Shown piece by piece: positions 22,212-36,000 of a stretch of 64,000 nt of DNA. Location of the stretch: assembly GCA_032629725.1 (NCBI GenBank), contig JAFEVB010000010.1:1426001-1490000 (forward strand), written 5' to 3'. Under the pieces are notes generated by a model. It was given only the letters and a program-made list of their open reading frames with translations, did not search any database and was not told where the DNA came from. This stretch comes from Gremmenia infestans. Its lineage: Eukaryota > Ascomycota > Leotiomycetes > Helotiales > Hamatocanthoscyphaceae. Both the position numbers and the translations under genes were made by a program. Positions within the stretch are counted from its first letter, which is position 1, and the number at the start of each line of letters is the position of its first letter.

Positions 22212-25200
22212 ATGGAAGCTCTTGGAGTTGCAAGCGGCATTGCCGGCTTGATTGGCTTGGCCGAAATCGTCGCGTTCAAGGGCTCGAAATACGCGATCGG
22301 AGTCAAGAATGCGGGTTCAGATATCAAAGACCTCATTTTAGAAGTACAGAGTCTTTATGGTGTATTGAACCGTCTCAAGCTTCTAGCGAAGTGCCTTGAG
22401 GAAGAGCAATCTGCAGGTAAGCTCTAGGGTCGGCACAACGCAAAGCTTGATACCAGGCTTATTCTCAACAGATTCAGATCAGTCTCGTAATCTGAAACAT
22501 TTCCAAACCTGCAGGAAGAATCTTGATCATCTGAAAAAGTCGCTGGATGACAAAGACCCAAACTCAAAGAAGACCAAACTTTCTTGGCCCTTCAAAGCGT
22601 CCGAGACCAAAGAACTCATTGAGAAGATTTCCCGAAATAAGCGCGATCTAAGTGACGCCCTCACAGCTGATGGACTGTAAGTCATCATTAGAGGTCACTC
22701 TTTATCTCTCTGAGTTAGATGCAACTGAAATATAGTGAGAGGATAAAAACTAACAAATCATGACTAGAACCGCCTTGGTTGCTTCACTATCTCCCCAGTC
22801 CGAATTGATTGAGAATATCCGTAATGTGAGAGAGGAATTTCAAAAGATTACTCTAGAGAGAGCAGAAAGCGAGCAAGGCAAGTAATTACTAACACTCCAG
22901 TGCATTTCAGGAGCAGTGACTAATTTGGCTCAAGACGAACTAAAAAGACGAATCCTGGACTGGTGCACAAAAACCACCCCGTATGAGAAGCATCGCAACG
23001 CCAAAAGCTTAAGATATCCAAATACGGTGCGATGGTTCTTCGATTCCGATGAATATAAAACCTGGGTGGAGACACCAAACTCTGCAATATGGTTGTTCGG
23101 AATTCGTAAGTACTGCACTTACTAAAAGACTTGTTCTGACATACTGATAAACATAGCTGGAGCTGGCAAAACCATTCTGACGTAAGCTCTAACTACGAAA
23201 ATGAATCTTCCGTATAGAATGCTAATCTCTCAAAGGTCCGCGGTCATCGAAGAAGTAAAGTTTCTCGCCTTTCAAACGACCGGCTGTGTAGTTGCATACT
23301 ACTACTGCGAATACAAGAGGCATGAGACTCAATCGTTATATAATATATTGGGCTCCCTAATCAACCAAATATGCGCCTGCTCCGTTGAGGCATTCAAAGA
23401 GCTGAGCGAGCTCTTCAAAAAGTGTAACGATCCGGCACATCCCACGCTCCCGTCAAATAACGATCTGGTGAGGCTTCTAAAGCGCATCTCAAAACATTTC
23501 GAATGTGTTATGGTTGTCGTCGATGGCTTAGATGAATGCTTGTCCACGGAAGAAAGGGGTGCTCTTCTGAAAGTCCTCTCAACGCTCAATGCGCCAGAGC
23601 ATGGAAATATCAAAACCATATTTACTAGTCGCGATATTATAGATATCAGGGAACAATTCGCTCCATTCGACAAAGTCTCAATCGCTGCTCGCAGTAACGA
23701 CGTCGAAATGTATGTAAGAGCGGGAATCGAGCAGCGTATTGAGAGTAAGGATCTTCGCTTAAGGGACATCTCGCTCAAAGAAACGATCATAGAAACTTTA
23801 GTCTCCAAAGCGAACGGGATGTAAGTGAAGTCCAAAATGAAACAGGCAGACAACGTTGTGCTAATACTTCTCAAGGTTTCAATGGGCGAAATGTCAGCTA
23901 GATCATCTCTGTCACCTGAGCAACGATAAAGAACGGCGAAAAGCATTGGAAACCCTTCCAACCGATCTCTTTGAGACATATAAGAGAATACTTGAAAGAG
24001 TAAATGATGGGCCCAAATCGAATAGAAAACTTGTGGAGAAGACTCTACGTTGGCTAGCATTTGCAGAAAAGCCTTTAGACGTTGAAGAAGTTACGACTGC
24101 GGTGACGATTGAAATAGACTCGAATTCCATCGACTTAGACGACATACCAGATGAGAGTAGCTTATTGCGGTGGTGTAGCAGGTAAGTAAGCCTCTTAGGG
24201 GTCCATTCTTACTTCAGAGGCCTGAGAAAGGAACTGCCCTCATTTCACGCTTTGAGAGCAGACTACTCAAGTCACAGTTTCTTTCTTTCTGAGCAATGCT
24301 GACTTCAAGATCTTTACGGGCAGCCTAGTCACGAAAGACAAAACGAACGAAAAGTTGACACTATCGCACTTCACGGTGAAGGAATTCCTTATGGACGAAA
24401 AGCTTCTGGAAACCCAGCAATTACGCGCGTATCACCTTGATAAGGAAGATTCGAATGGCACATTGGCCAAAGTCTGTCTAACTTATCTTGGTTTCAAATA
24501 TTTCTCCCATTGGCAAGCCAGTGTCGATGTGGAATCTGGACCCAACGTATATGGTAAATGGCAGTCTTGGGATGAGTATTCGCAACAAAACCCTCTATTA
24601 AATTATGCGATTCGTTATTGGCCGTCACATTTTCGTGGAACTATCACAATGGATACAGTCTTACATGACTTGATGTGTCGGCTCTTTCACTTTAATAAGA
24701 CCCTGAACTACTGTCTTTGGCTGAAAGGTTACACTTATTGGATCCGAGTAGCAGCACCAAAAACAGCATCGACACTTCACATTGCGGCGACATTGGGATT
24801 TACTGAAGTTTGCAACTGGTTGATTAGGCAAGGGGTTAACATTAACTCCCGAGACCAAGTTCTCGGCACACCTCTCATCTGTGCTATTAGGGCTAGGTTT
24901 GAATTGCCGACGAATGATTTTCATGAAAAGGCAGCGAAAAAAGTCCCCAACATCGCCACTGTCAAATTACTGCTTGAAGCTGGAGCAAATTCAGCTGCAA
25001 AGATTACCGTATTATTTAGCTCTGTATCGAAAAATATTTCTCTAACGGTCACTCCTATGTCTCTTGCCCTGGAAAGACTCTATAGCGATGCGAAGCTTGG
25101 CACCGAAATCTTCAGAACACTGATGGATACAAACTCTCTTTCCCCTTTCGAGAATTCGAGCTTCTGGGAAGAGGCCAATATGGCCCGGAGAAAAGGAATC

Positions 25201-28200
25201 GAAGCCGTTGCACTCTTTCAATGGACGCTTAACCACGAATTTGCTTCAGGCTTGAACGTCGAGTCCAAGGAGAAGATGATTACATTCATCACGAAAAGGG
25301 CTGGATTCTGCAATGAGAAATTGTTTACGAGTATTGACGAAGATAGCAATTTGTTTCAATCCCCGGAGTCAATTTCTGCACTAGCTCAATCAGCAGCCTC
25401 GAACAACCAGACAAATATAATAAACGACTTCATGAACAAGAACGTTGACCATAAAGTACTTTCCAAGGTTTTACCAACCGCAGCGGGCTCGGGCTCTAGT
25501 AAGATAGTGGAAGCATTACTACGATATTGCCCCCCAGACGACGGAGATATGATCGGATACACTCATAAGGGATGGAGTAAGATACTTGTGGCCTATTTTC
25601 CAACTACCCGTTTCCTTTATTCAGCTGTTTCAGGCCTCTCCCAAAATTACTAGAAAACGAGCCTCAACTTTCTAGCAGTTTTGATGACAGAACCAAGCTA
25701 ATGAGACTATGTTTATAGTTGCTGCTGCCGCCGAAGGAAATGTTGAAACCATACGAATATTACTCTCACACGGCATAGCTGTGAATCTTGTCGTGGAGGA
25801 AGAACTGGAGTCTTCGGAATTCCCTGCAATTGCAATTGCAAGTATACGCCAACTAGATATCTCAAAGCCGGAGACAGTACGATTTAGAACTACAGCCTTG
25901 GCGACTGCTATCTGCTACCAGAATTATGAATTGGTGAAGTTTATATTAGATATACCTGATGTTGAGCTTTCAAGCACTGTTATCGGATATAATCTGATTC
26001 ACCTTGCCGTGGGGGCATCCAATGGAAGCGATGACGTTGTGCGCGACATAGTGGGGTTACTCCTTGAATACGGCGTTGGTCATAACGAGGTGAATGAAGG
26101 CGGCCGTGGAACCCTACATCATTTGGCCAACAACCCCTCAGATGGTATCGCATTCGTCAAGGTGCTACGTTTTTTAATCGACATCGGGTGTGCGGTGACC
26201 ACTGTCGATACTTCGGGCAACACCCCGCTTCATATATATTGCTCGAAGGTCAGAGACTACAATCATTCATCTGAGGCTGTTCGACTATTTCTTGGGAATG
26301 GGGAAGTCAAATCGCTACAAAGAGATGATGGGTTTTTACCATTGCACTTAGCTCTTCAGCACCGCCTATCATCAGAGATCATTCAACTGCTAATACCCAA
26401 AGAATTTTCACAAATACAATGGAGAGATCTTAGCGCGACGCTCTTATGCCAAGCTACTTGTCAGCTGCAAGATTACTCTCCAACCGGGACGCTTAGAATT
26501 CTGAAGATTATCACCGGCATCGAGGGGGTTGACCTAAACATCGCTAGTTCCGATGGCATGACGGCTTTGCTTTCAGTAGCCCGGAACGCTGAATCAACCG
26601 CAGACATACTAACTGCGCTACTCTCCAAAGGCGCTGACGTTAATGCAGTCACACCCGAGAAACAATCAGCATTGCATTTCCTGGCTAAGGGTGGGTTTAA
26701 GTTGGGAATGATCGAACTTCTCCGATACAATCCAATTATGGATGATCTGGATAATGAAGGATTAACACCACTGCACTGGGCTATTCGAAATAATCACGTC
26801 GACGTTGTGCGTCTTTTATTGCAACACGCAAAAGATCAAAGAGCGAAGGACAAACTTAGTACCTGTGCGGCAGCTGAACAATGGAGCGGTGATGGGCACC
26901 TTCCATTACATTTTGCATCTCTATATGGTAGAAATGCTATTATATCCCTGATGTGGGAGATGGGAGAAATTCCAGACTTGAATGTACGTACCCGAGACGC
27001 ATCAAATAAGACTGCCTTGCACCTTGCAGTTTGGCTAGGTCACGTCAAGGTTGTTGAAGCATTGATCGACTTTGGGGGCCAGATTGATTGTTTGGATGCA
27101 AGAAGGGAAACTCCACTACACTCGGCAGCCGTGTATGGGTTTCATGATATTGCGAAGCTTTTGGTTGCTAAAGGGGCAAGGGTTGACTGTGAGAACAAGC
27201 ACGGGTATACGCCATGGATGTGTGCTGCATTGGAGGGGCACGCAGAGTCGAAAGAATTTCTAATGAAATGCGCTGACGAAGTTCGACTCGAACGTAAGGC
27301 TGAAGAAGCAACTTTGGAACCCCCAGGACCGTCGAAGCCTACAGAGACGTATGATAACCTCTCCAAATCAAAGCTAGAGACGGAAGCACCTAATCTCAAG
27401 GCTACGACTGAGATTCAAAAACTCTCACCAATCATGTTAAAAGCGGTGGAAAATAACGATACAGCACTCTGTAAAGCGCTACTAGATTGCGGCTTTGAGA
27501 CAAACGGCCCAGTAGATGAACATGGATCTACAGTCCTTCACATCGCATGTGATCTAGAATCGCTGGATGTGATGAAGTTTTTTCTGCGGTCAGGAGCTCG
27601 GGTGGATTTCGCAAACACTAAGGGAGACTTTCCAATCCACCGAGCAGCAAAGGTCGATTCAACGGAAATCGTAAAAGAGCTTGTTGCAGCGGGAGCAGAC
27701 TTGTTTGTGCGTAATCATCGGATGCAGACCGCATTGCACTTGGCATCGAAGAGCGGTCTTCTAGAGATTGTTCAAACCATTTTCGAGATTGTTGAGTCCA
27801 ACCAACCCGAGGAATCAATAGCACATCAACCTAACACGCTCGACAATGACAATGTCGACATTCGACTCAATGAGCCTGAAACCGATCAGACTCAAACGAC
27901 AGAGGAAGTTCATTTAGGTGAGTAAAAGTCACAATCCAAGGGCAACTTTAGCTGACTTTGAGTTTTGATCCAGCGAGAGTAAAGAAATTGCTTGAGGCTA
28001 AGGATCACGAAAGAAGTACACCACTACATTGTGCTGTTGAGTACGAGAAACTAGCAGTGGCTAAATATTTAGTTGAACACGGCGCAAACGTAGTTACTAA
28101 AAGCATGATATGGGGAGCCGATAACTTTGTTCTCTGGGGGGCAGGAGCATTTGCAGACAAAGAATTCATTAGTATTCTTCTTTCGCGAGGATTAGATATC

Positions 28201-28629
28201 AATTCTGCGGCTTTTCGCGGATTCACGTGCCTTCATTTCGTCGCCGAGAGAGAAAACGCAACCAAGGAAGAACTTATCGACCTCGCGGTCTTCCTGATCC
28301 AAGAAGGCGCCAGCCTTTCCTCTGAGAACGTTTCTTTAACTTCGCCACTACATTGCGCTTCGTATGCGGGAAACAGCGGTCTCGTCAAAATATTTCTTGA
28401 GAAGGTTCCAAAAGACGAAATTGATGTCAACAGCAAAATATATGGCACCCCGTTGCACGCGGCTTCATTTCGCGGCCACGTCGAAGTTGTTCGGATACTC
28501 CTCGAGGCTGGAGCAGATACGAATGCTGCCTGGGATGGGCAGACTCCACTTGAAGCTGCACAAGAGGGAGACTACGACGAGGTGGTTAAATTGCTTTTGG
28601 ACCATCGAAAGATTAAGGAGGGGGGGTGA
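22212..28629 (+). CDS. NLR-like STAND protein: Helo_like_N, NACHT, ankyrin repeats (about 1,922 aa)
   Basis: Ten exons fit in one frame: 22212-22416, 22472-22676, 22768-22877, 22911-23105, 23157-23181, 23236-23820, 23876-24181, 24294-25576, 25719-27917 and 27974-28629. The N-terminus MEALGVASGIAGLIGLAEIV is the fungal STAND N-terminal (Helo_like_N) type. The NACHT domain has Walker A GIPGAGKTIL at about 237-246 (split over two introns) and Walker B VMVVVDGLDE at about 336-345, so nucleotide binding is expected. The helical/winged-helix part ends with LTLSHFTVKEF. Ankyrin repeats start at about 703 and fill most of about 970-1,920. Ligand-sensing STAND proteins of this design act in fungal incompatibility and probably immunity, oligomerising and releasing the N-terminal effector. 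The odd point is the join 22878-22910: it needs a 33-nt GC-AG intron or another splice (for example from the GTAATG donor at 22817). I see no frameshift in the repeat part, so the gene looks functional. Confidence 0.85.
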
Positions 28630-29996
28630 TTTATCCGCAGTCCCTACTTAGGAATTCCATCCAAAGTCAGGTGTCAGTAGGCGGAGAGACAGTTACCCCA
28701 GGGTAGCTCTGCTACTACGGCGCTTAGAGATTTCTGCGACTAGGTGCCTGCAGAAAATTGCAACTAGTGAACTTGCCAGATGTGCTCTGTTGAAGAACAG
28801 GGAATTGGGAATTGGGAATTGGGATATGGGATATGGGATCTTTCATTCGGGGTTATAACCTGGAAAAGTTAACACCACGTCATGCTTTAATTATATTCTT
28901 CTTCTTTCTGAATAAATTAGCTGCAAGTTAGAAATACTGCGGCGTTCGTAAGAGTCTATCGAGACAAAATCAATGTGCATAATATATCCCAAATTCCTTA
29001 GAGCCTTCCTGCCAACATTTGATATCAAAAAGACCGGCTAAAGCCAAGTATTTCCTCAGCGAATACAAGTTCGTGAACAGAACATGTCTATTGATGATAG
29101 CGCTTGCTAGATACTATATCATGTTTTATAGGGGTCCAACAACGGCACAATAAACATCCTCTACATCCATCTACAACATCTCACAAGAACAGCTATTTTC
29201 CCTCCGTCCATCCCTCTTTCTATACGCAGCGCTACTACCCGCCTCCCCCTTTAGAAAAGCGCGCCAATAACTCTTTAACGCAATCACAGTCCTAGAATTA
29301 CGACCTTAAGCAGTGCACGCCCGAAAACTCAGGGGAAGCTGTGTCCTGCAATATAAAAGTCACGCTACCTTAATCACGTGCATCCCCTCTGAGACTAAAG
29401 ATAAAATAGCGATTCTGCGAAAACAACATCCCTTTCATTTGACGGCCTATCCCGCTTCCTCTTTCTGCCTACATACCCTTATATATATAAAAAACCACAT
29501 AATATTATTAGACTATAACATAGAAGCAAGCAGCAGTAACCGCTTGCTCCACTCAAGAAGCCTATGATTATTCAAGACAGCCATTGAGCTAAGATCTGGA
29601 TACGCAAAGGGCAACAAGGTATATCGACACCGCGTTATATAAACGTAAGATCTCGCTTGCATTATAGAAGGGAAAAGAAGAAGAAAATCATAAAGCCAAT
29701 TTAACAACAAGGATGATAAGACTTTTGAATAGACAGACGAATGATGGTTCGTGGGGGGGGAGAATACTACTCCCTCTCCATCTCCCAGGCTAAGCAACTC
29801 AGGGAATGTGAATCTCAGACGACACCGCCATCCAGTTGAAAATACGCTTGAAGCATTCTATGTACTTGTACAAAACCACAGTCCAGTGTGGACTTCGAGT
29901 CATCTTTACGTTCTGTTAAAAAGCTCAACGTGTCCTTGGTATTCCCTCCGCCAATGCCAATCAGCACAAAGCGGCAAGCTACAGTAACAAGCTCCT
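28630..29996. other. Convergent intergenic region with a short tandem repeat
   Basis: About 1.4 kb lie between the 3' ends of the NLR and the DUF3292 gene. A small tandem array, GAATTGG repeated three times and then GGATATG repeated, lies at about 28799-28840. The part 29450-29520 is AT-rich. No gene is recognised. Confidence 0.5.
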
Positions 29997-32150
29997 TTAC
30001 CAAGCTTCCCACATTTGAGTACCCATCGCCACCAGTCTATTGAACATTTCCTCGCGGAGCGCAATGGCAGTGAGTTGTTTGGTATTCCCATCTTTCTCGA
30101 CGATGAGTAAGCCGTCCGCGATCTCCCGTGCTGTCGCCCAACCAACGACCAGTTTTGTCTTCCAGCCTAAACCCCCAACTTTCTTGATTTCCTTGGCAAT
30201 GTCAGCACGCGAAAAGAGGCTGGGAAATGGAAGCTAAGGAGGAATACAAACTTTTATATCAGCAATTGCAATTGTGAACACGGGATCAATATCTTCTTTC
30301 TGAGTTGTCCAACTCAAGGCCGGGCTAGTCGCCATTGTTGTGATATACGCGTGACCTTTTTTCCCCCTATATCGAGCCGCGAATTGAATAGGTCCGGCGG
30401 ACTTGTCGACAGAATCTGTTTGCAATACTCCCAGACGGTTCTTTGCGTGTTCTCCTCCTGCTGCTGCTTTCAAGCGATCGGTTCCAAGGATGGTCTCGAC
30501 GCCGCCTTTTGTAGCATGCTTCATGGCTGCAACGATGCGGTGACCAGTCTTCCTCTTGGGTTTCGGTGCCGCTGCATCTGCGCCGGTTGTTACCGCGGTG
30601 TCAGGATGAACAGCGTCAGCCATCTCACGGTCGGATACGCCTTCTGTGGGAGTTAGAAAAGTGATGAGATGATACATGTTGCTTACCTAAATGTTCGAGA
30701 TCCTGGCCTGCAGTTGCATGCGCCGCATCTGGTGGTGGCGGGCCAGAGTATGGTGGCGGAGGCAGAGGTGCTTTGTTTGCCTCGCCGATTCTGAGTAAGG
30801 TGATTGTGAGTTGAGCATTTGTCGGGACACCCTTGAGAAGAGTATTTCTGATTTCGAGGAGTTTCTGCCAATTGGGAAATTCTCTGTTCAAGTAAGACAG
30901 CCCTCTCCAAATCAAAGGATCGGCGAAGAAACCAAACCCAATGAAAAGGCCATTCATTTTGGCGAACATGTAAGAGCTAGTGAAGATCGATACTAGGAGT
31001 ACAGGAGCAAGACATGCAGCAAGTTTGACTCGAGGCGCTTCTTTTGGAAATGGTGTAGTTGCAGACAAAGCGTTGGCAAATCGTTCCCACCCATCTGAGA
31101 TATCAGCGATGGCGTGCATGACTGGCCTTGTTTTTGACCACATGGCAGCTGACATTGGCTCTTTGGTTTTGTCGTGCTTTGCATTTGGATTTCCACCCGA
31201 GCTTTTGTCCTTAGCATCTGCCGCATGCATAGCCATATTCGTAGGGTCTGGTGCGCTGTCTTCTAGACTACTTGCGCCCTCTTCTTCACCATGCGGGTCC
31301 CCTTGAGGGTGTTTTCCAGCGGCACTGCTAAGTGCAATTGAGGTAAAGCCATTGACAAAATTACTCGCTTCTTGTTCAACCGCTTCTCCTTCATGCTTTT
31401 CGGGCGCTCCTGTCAGGCTGTTATCACTTCCCAGAACGCCTGCAGTGGGCTTCTTGACTCCTCCAGTTTTTGAATCGATCAATGCGATTGGTGCAGGCGG
31501 GAAGCAGTAAGTCCTTGCTGGGGGGTACACTATCAGGACTATAATAAAGCTGACAATCATCGGTACTAAAAAATCGATAGCCCAGGCTGTAAAATAGACT
31601 GCTGCGAATGCAATTGTTCGGTTTCGTTCTCGCCATGATCTCAGTCGTGCAATATGCTTCCAGAATCCGACAAGTCCGACAATAACGGTCATATAAAGTC
31701 GTTCGATATTTGCCCGTAGTTTATCTGGGGAGAATTCTTCTTCGTCCGCAATGTTAAGATCGAGTCCGCCGAGTGGTGGTTCTGGCAGGGATTTGACATG
31801 GTACATTTGCTATTTCACAACTCAGAATTCTGCGCAAAAATGGGCACAAATGAGCAACATACCTTGTTGAAACGTCTGACCAGGGTCCAGAGCTCTTCAT
31901 TGGGTAGTCCTCCAACAAGAGGAGTTGGAACATCAGCAGCTTCCTCGTTCCACCCCAAATCTCTTACTTCAGTTTGGCCATGGTTTATCTGGGCAGCACC
32001 TTTCTCCTCAAGATCAGCGTTGGCGAGGGCATGGCTCTCTGTAGGCAATTCCTCCTCGACTGCATCAACGAATTCTGGATCCTCGTCGAATTGTGGTGCT
32101 TGTGGTGTCTGAACGGGCCCTTGGACCGGGGTCGTGTTTATTGCTGACAT
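29997..32150 (-). CDS. DUF3292 family membrane protein
   Basis: Exons are 31863-32150, 30687-31809, 30252-30643 and 29997-30191 (665 aa). Introns of 53, 43 and 60 nt keep the frame. I start at 32150 (MSAINTTPVQGP); an in-frame Met 13 codons upstream seems less likely. The N-terminus is acidic and disordered. A conserved block RLYMTVIVGLVGFWKHIARLRSWRERNRT leads into paired membrane spans (about 160-200), then a long variable loop, a second hydrophobic hairpin (VKLAACLAPVLLVSIF to IGFGFFADPLIWRG), a Pro-rich PPPPYSGPPPP stretch and a C-terminal domain ending in a stretch like a GRAM or PH fold (GHAYITTMATSPALSWTT, WATAREIADGLLIVEK). The function is not established for this fungal family. Its position beside immune-type genes appears incidental. 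Confidence 0.85.
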
Positions 32151-33043
32151 GGTGCTTGAATTGAAGTAAAGAAAAGAAAGCTGCGACAAAGGAGTATGTT
32201 TAAATTCGAAGGTGGGAAACAGACTTTGTGTACCTACCTACTTATTAACAGTTTACTTTGTTCAAGGAGGGTTGGCAGCCATGACGTAATCTTCCGCAAA
32301 TGGCTTCTCGTGGCTGAACATTTACTTGTACCTTACACTACCTACGCAGGTAATTGCTGAATAGCTCGTATATTGTGCAAGTATCTTTTCCAAGATAGAG
32401 AGTAATAGAGATACAGTATCAGACTCAAAACTTGTGGAAACCATATCTCTTGCTCACTCGAGCAATGGATGGAAAGCGTCCGAAGCCGCAATCCCTCAAA
32501 GCAGTTGACCATACCAAGTGGTTGAATCAGATATCAATGGGAAAGCAGATGGACCTCCAAGTGAAGTCGAAACCATACTGAAGTCTTTTTTGATGGAGAT
32601 GGTGTGTCTTCTCATATAATATCCAGGTTTTGTTTTTGTACAGTAGCCGAACCACACGAGTTCAGCTTAAGATATTTATTAGGCGGGCCAATTGAGTCAT
32701 GCAAAAGGGCAGTCACGGTGGCTTGGATTATAGCAGAGTGAAGAGTGAAGAGTGAAGAGTGCATCTTGAGGAGGCAAAGAGATGATGAAGTTCAGCCTTG
32801 TTTTTGACAGGCACAGGGGAGGGTGAGGGCATGTACGGATTAGTAAGCATCGCGGGGCTGGCCTAGACTGGACTGGAGCGAACGGGAGCGGGAACGGGAA
32901 CTCACTCTTTAGCTATAATCGGATCGCAGCTTCACCTCGCTGGTGTCTTTGCCGTCTGCGACGCCCCATCGTCCATCAATGCCATACCTCATGTCGACTC
33001 TGAGGGTCCTCCAGCGCCTGCCACCCGCTACTGTCACCCCACC
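32151..33043. other. Divergent intergenic region with a GAAGAGT microsatellite
   Basis: The 893 bp between the DUF3292 start and the zinc-finger kinase start probably hold both promoters. A GTGAAGA repeat (about four units) lies at 32738-32762 and a GGGAACGGGA-like stretch at 32882-32900. No gene is seen. Confidence 0.5.
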
Positions 33044-36000
33044 ATGTCAAGTCTGCGATGGGGCTTGATCGCGATAATGCCACCTCTCTCCCTATCTACC
33101 TATCCGAAAGAGGTCCCTGAATCAAAGGAATCTCATGCTCGGAAAGTTTTGCGCGGAGACGCTGTAGATTTGAGTGGTAGGCGTTGGTACAAACTTAATC
33201 ATGGTCAGTCGGAGGACGAAACGGGGCACCTTGGATCCAGTAGCCTTGGAGACGAGTCTTTTAAAAGCCATAGAGTCGATTCGGAGGACACAAAGGGTGT
33301 TGCTTCTAGAGATTCCACCTCTTCTCCTGGACCAAATTCTGAGGATGCTGCCTCAGCTTCTGATAACATTCCTGGCAAGGATCCCACTTCCTTCCAAATC
33401 GTGATCCCAAACCGAGCTCGAAACGTAAGGCTCTCTCAGCTAGCAATAGAAGATATTCTTGAAGTCGATTTCTCAGACGTCGAAGACCAACCATCTCGCA
33501 GGAAAGTCAAAAACACTCCCTTGGGACTGTTTCGATGCGAGCACCCCAGTTGCTGGGACACAAACGACAAGTTTCGATTCAAAGTCTTTACGGACCTTGC
33601 TAGTCATTACAAAAACGACCACCCCAATGCAATACAAGAAGAATCCTTTCCTTGCGACTATCCTTCATGTCGAAGATCAGAAGACGAGGATGCGTTCACA
33701 CGAAAAGATGCATATCGCGATCATTTAAGAGAATATCACATGGAGGACATGGCCAAAAGACACAGAACCCCAAAACGGGAGCAGGAATGGCTCTCGAGCA
33801 GGACTGTATCCCTGGGCTGGTGGAGATGCGTACGGTGTCTGGTTCGCATTGCTGTTATTTCAGATGGCTGGGTATGTCCGAGCTGCAAACTGACCTGCGA
33901 ACCTGAGAGACTAGAGTTGAGAAAAATTTCGGTATGGAAGTTCGACGGGGCTGTCTTGAAAAATAAGAGACAGTCCGCACAGTCTCAGCAGAGTTTGGTC
34001 TCTTTCGATGCATTTCGAGAAGCGAGAAGCAATTCGCAGCTTACGGGGTCCTCCAGCGGGGACGGAACCGATGCGACATCCGCGAGTCAAATTAAAAAAC
34101 CCAGCGTCCTCAAGCAAGCCGAGCATAGCCTTCTGAGTGATTTGTCAACTCCTACAGCTAGGACAAAAGCAACAGACGATATTGGATACCCAGGCAAGCT
34201 TCTCGAGGCTGATGGAATTCAGGCAGCCATTGAATTCTTACACACCGAATATAAGAGCCATAAGTTTGTTCCTTTCACGACCATGAAACAGCTTGGACAT
34301 GGCTCACTTGGAAGCGTCGATGCAGTCTGTCGAAAGGGAGAAGAGGGAGGCATTGTGCTCGCCCGAAAAGTTGTCCGGCTACCCAACATGGCTCGAAAAA
34401 GACTCCTTCCTCTAATTCAGCAAGAGGTCGCAGTACTCCGAGAACTCTCACATAGACATATTGTGCAGGTCGTAAGCACATATGAAACCACCTCTGTACC
34501 ACGTCAGTTTGGCATTCTTATTACCCCGGCTGGTGATGAGGATCTCAGCCACTTCTTGGAGCGAGTTGGGGAGAATGACTTCCCGGAAGAAGATATACAA
34601 CGACTGAAGAAATGGCAATACTGTCTTGCCTCTGCAGTGGCGTATATTCATTCGCGAAATATCAGACACAAGGATATCAAACCTAGCAATGCTATCTGCA
34701 AAGACGATGAGATATACCTTACCGATTTCGGCTCTGCTCACCAATTCAGCTCAGGTCTCACCAGCTCAACTGAAGGGTACGCTGTCGGTGTCACGAAGAT
34801 GTATAGTGCCCCAGAAGTTGTGCATGAGGATCGGAGAGGGAGGCCAGCAGATGTGTACTCATTGGGCTGTGTCTTCTCCGAAATGATCACAGTTATTAAC
34901 AAACGGGGTATCGAAGAGTTTCACGACTTCCGGAGTGAACCAGTCCCGGATGAGCCCGACCGGATGACTCTTTGCTATCATGCTACAGCTCACAAGATAG
35001 AAGATTGGTTTGCTACGTTGGATGATGCCGAGAGCTTTGTTTTGATTTCTAAGATGATGGCACAGGAGCAGAAACTTCGACCAACTGCAGATCAAGTTTT
35101 GATCATGATCACAGAATATCACGGGCCAATGGCTTGCAATTGTGGCGCCGGTATCAAGCCCGTGCCGCCTCCAAGCCATGAATCCTCTCTATTCCAGGCT
35201 CTCACAGAGTCAAAAGCGTCGGTCGAGGTTGGAAGGGAAGATAAGAAAGGTATTGAGCAGGATCCAGTATTGCCTAGTTTAAAACAGCGTATAGATGCAT
35301 GGTATGCTGGCGTCGAGGTGGAAAGCGATACCGCAGTTTCAATAAATTCGATCAAACATCCTTCCTCTACAAGCTATCGGTCTCCTGTTGCCAATACCTC
35401 GGAGAATGAGGGTCTCCCATTTCTTGGTGCCCACGCCACGAAACGGATTAACAAGCATATCCTGCAGCCTTTGCTCGACAAAATTTCACTGGAACACTTC
35501 GTCCCAACCGTGATAGGTTGCTCCAGAAAGATCCCCGGCAGGGAAGTTGTATGTCTACGAGATCTCGAACAGGATCTAATCATTTCTGCCGCTGTATGCT
35601 TGCTTTATCATCCCATATAATGATTGCTGAACTGTCACTAATTACTTGGCTTTCAGGAAACATCAAGTGACGCTGCGCTGTTTCTGGACTTTTGCTTCAC
35701 AGCGATCTCGTTCATTCGCCCAACAGTGGAACATTTGACTACCAACGAACAGATCCGCCTTGAGACCAGGACGTATACAACTGGATACTTCAATGAACTC
35801 ATTGACCAGGCTAAACAATGGGCATACTGGATAGAAGTGAGGGAATTCCTAAGTAGTCAACCCAAGTCGGCACCGGTAACAGCTATTTACAAGCCAGTAC
35901 AAGGTCTGCCGCATGTAGCAAACAAACCCGACGGATCTATAGCAATCCCTGCCCTTCAAGATCAAGAATCATCAAATTTGGCTGTAGGTTGGATCTGCCG

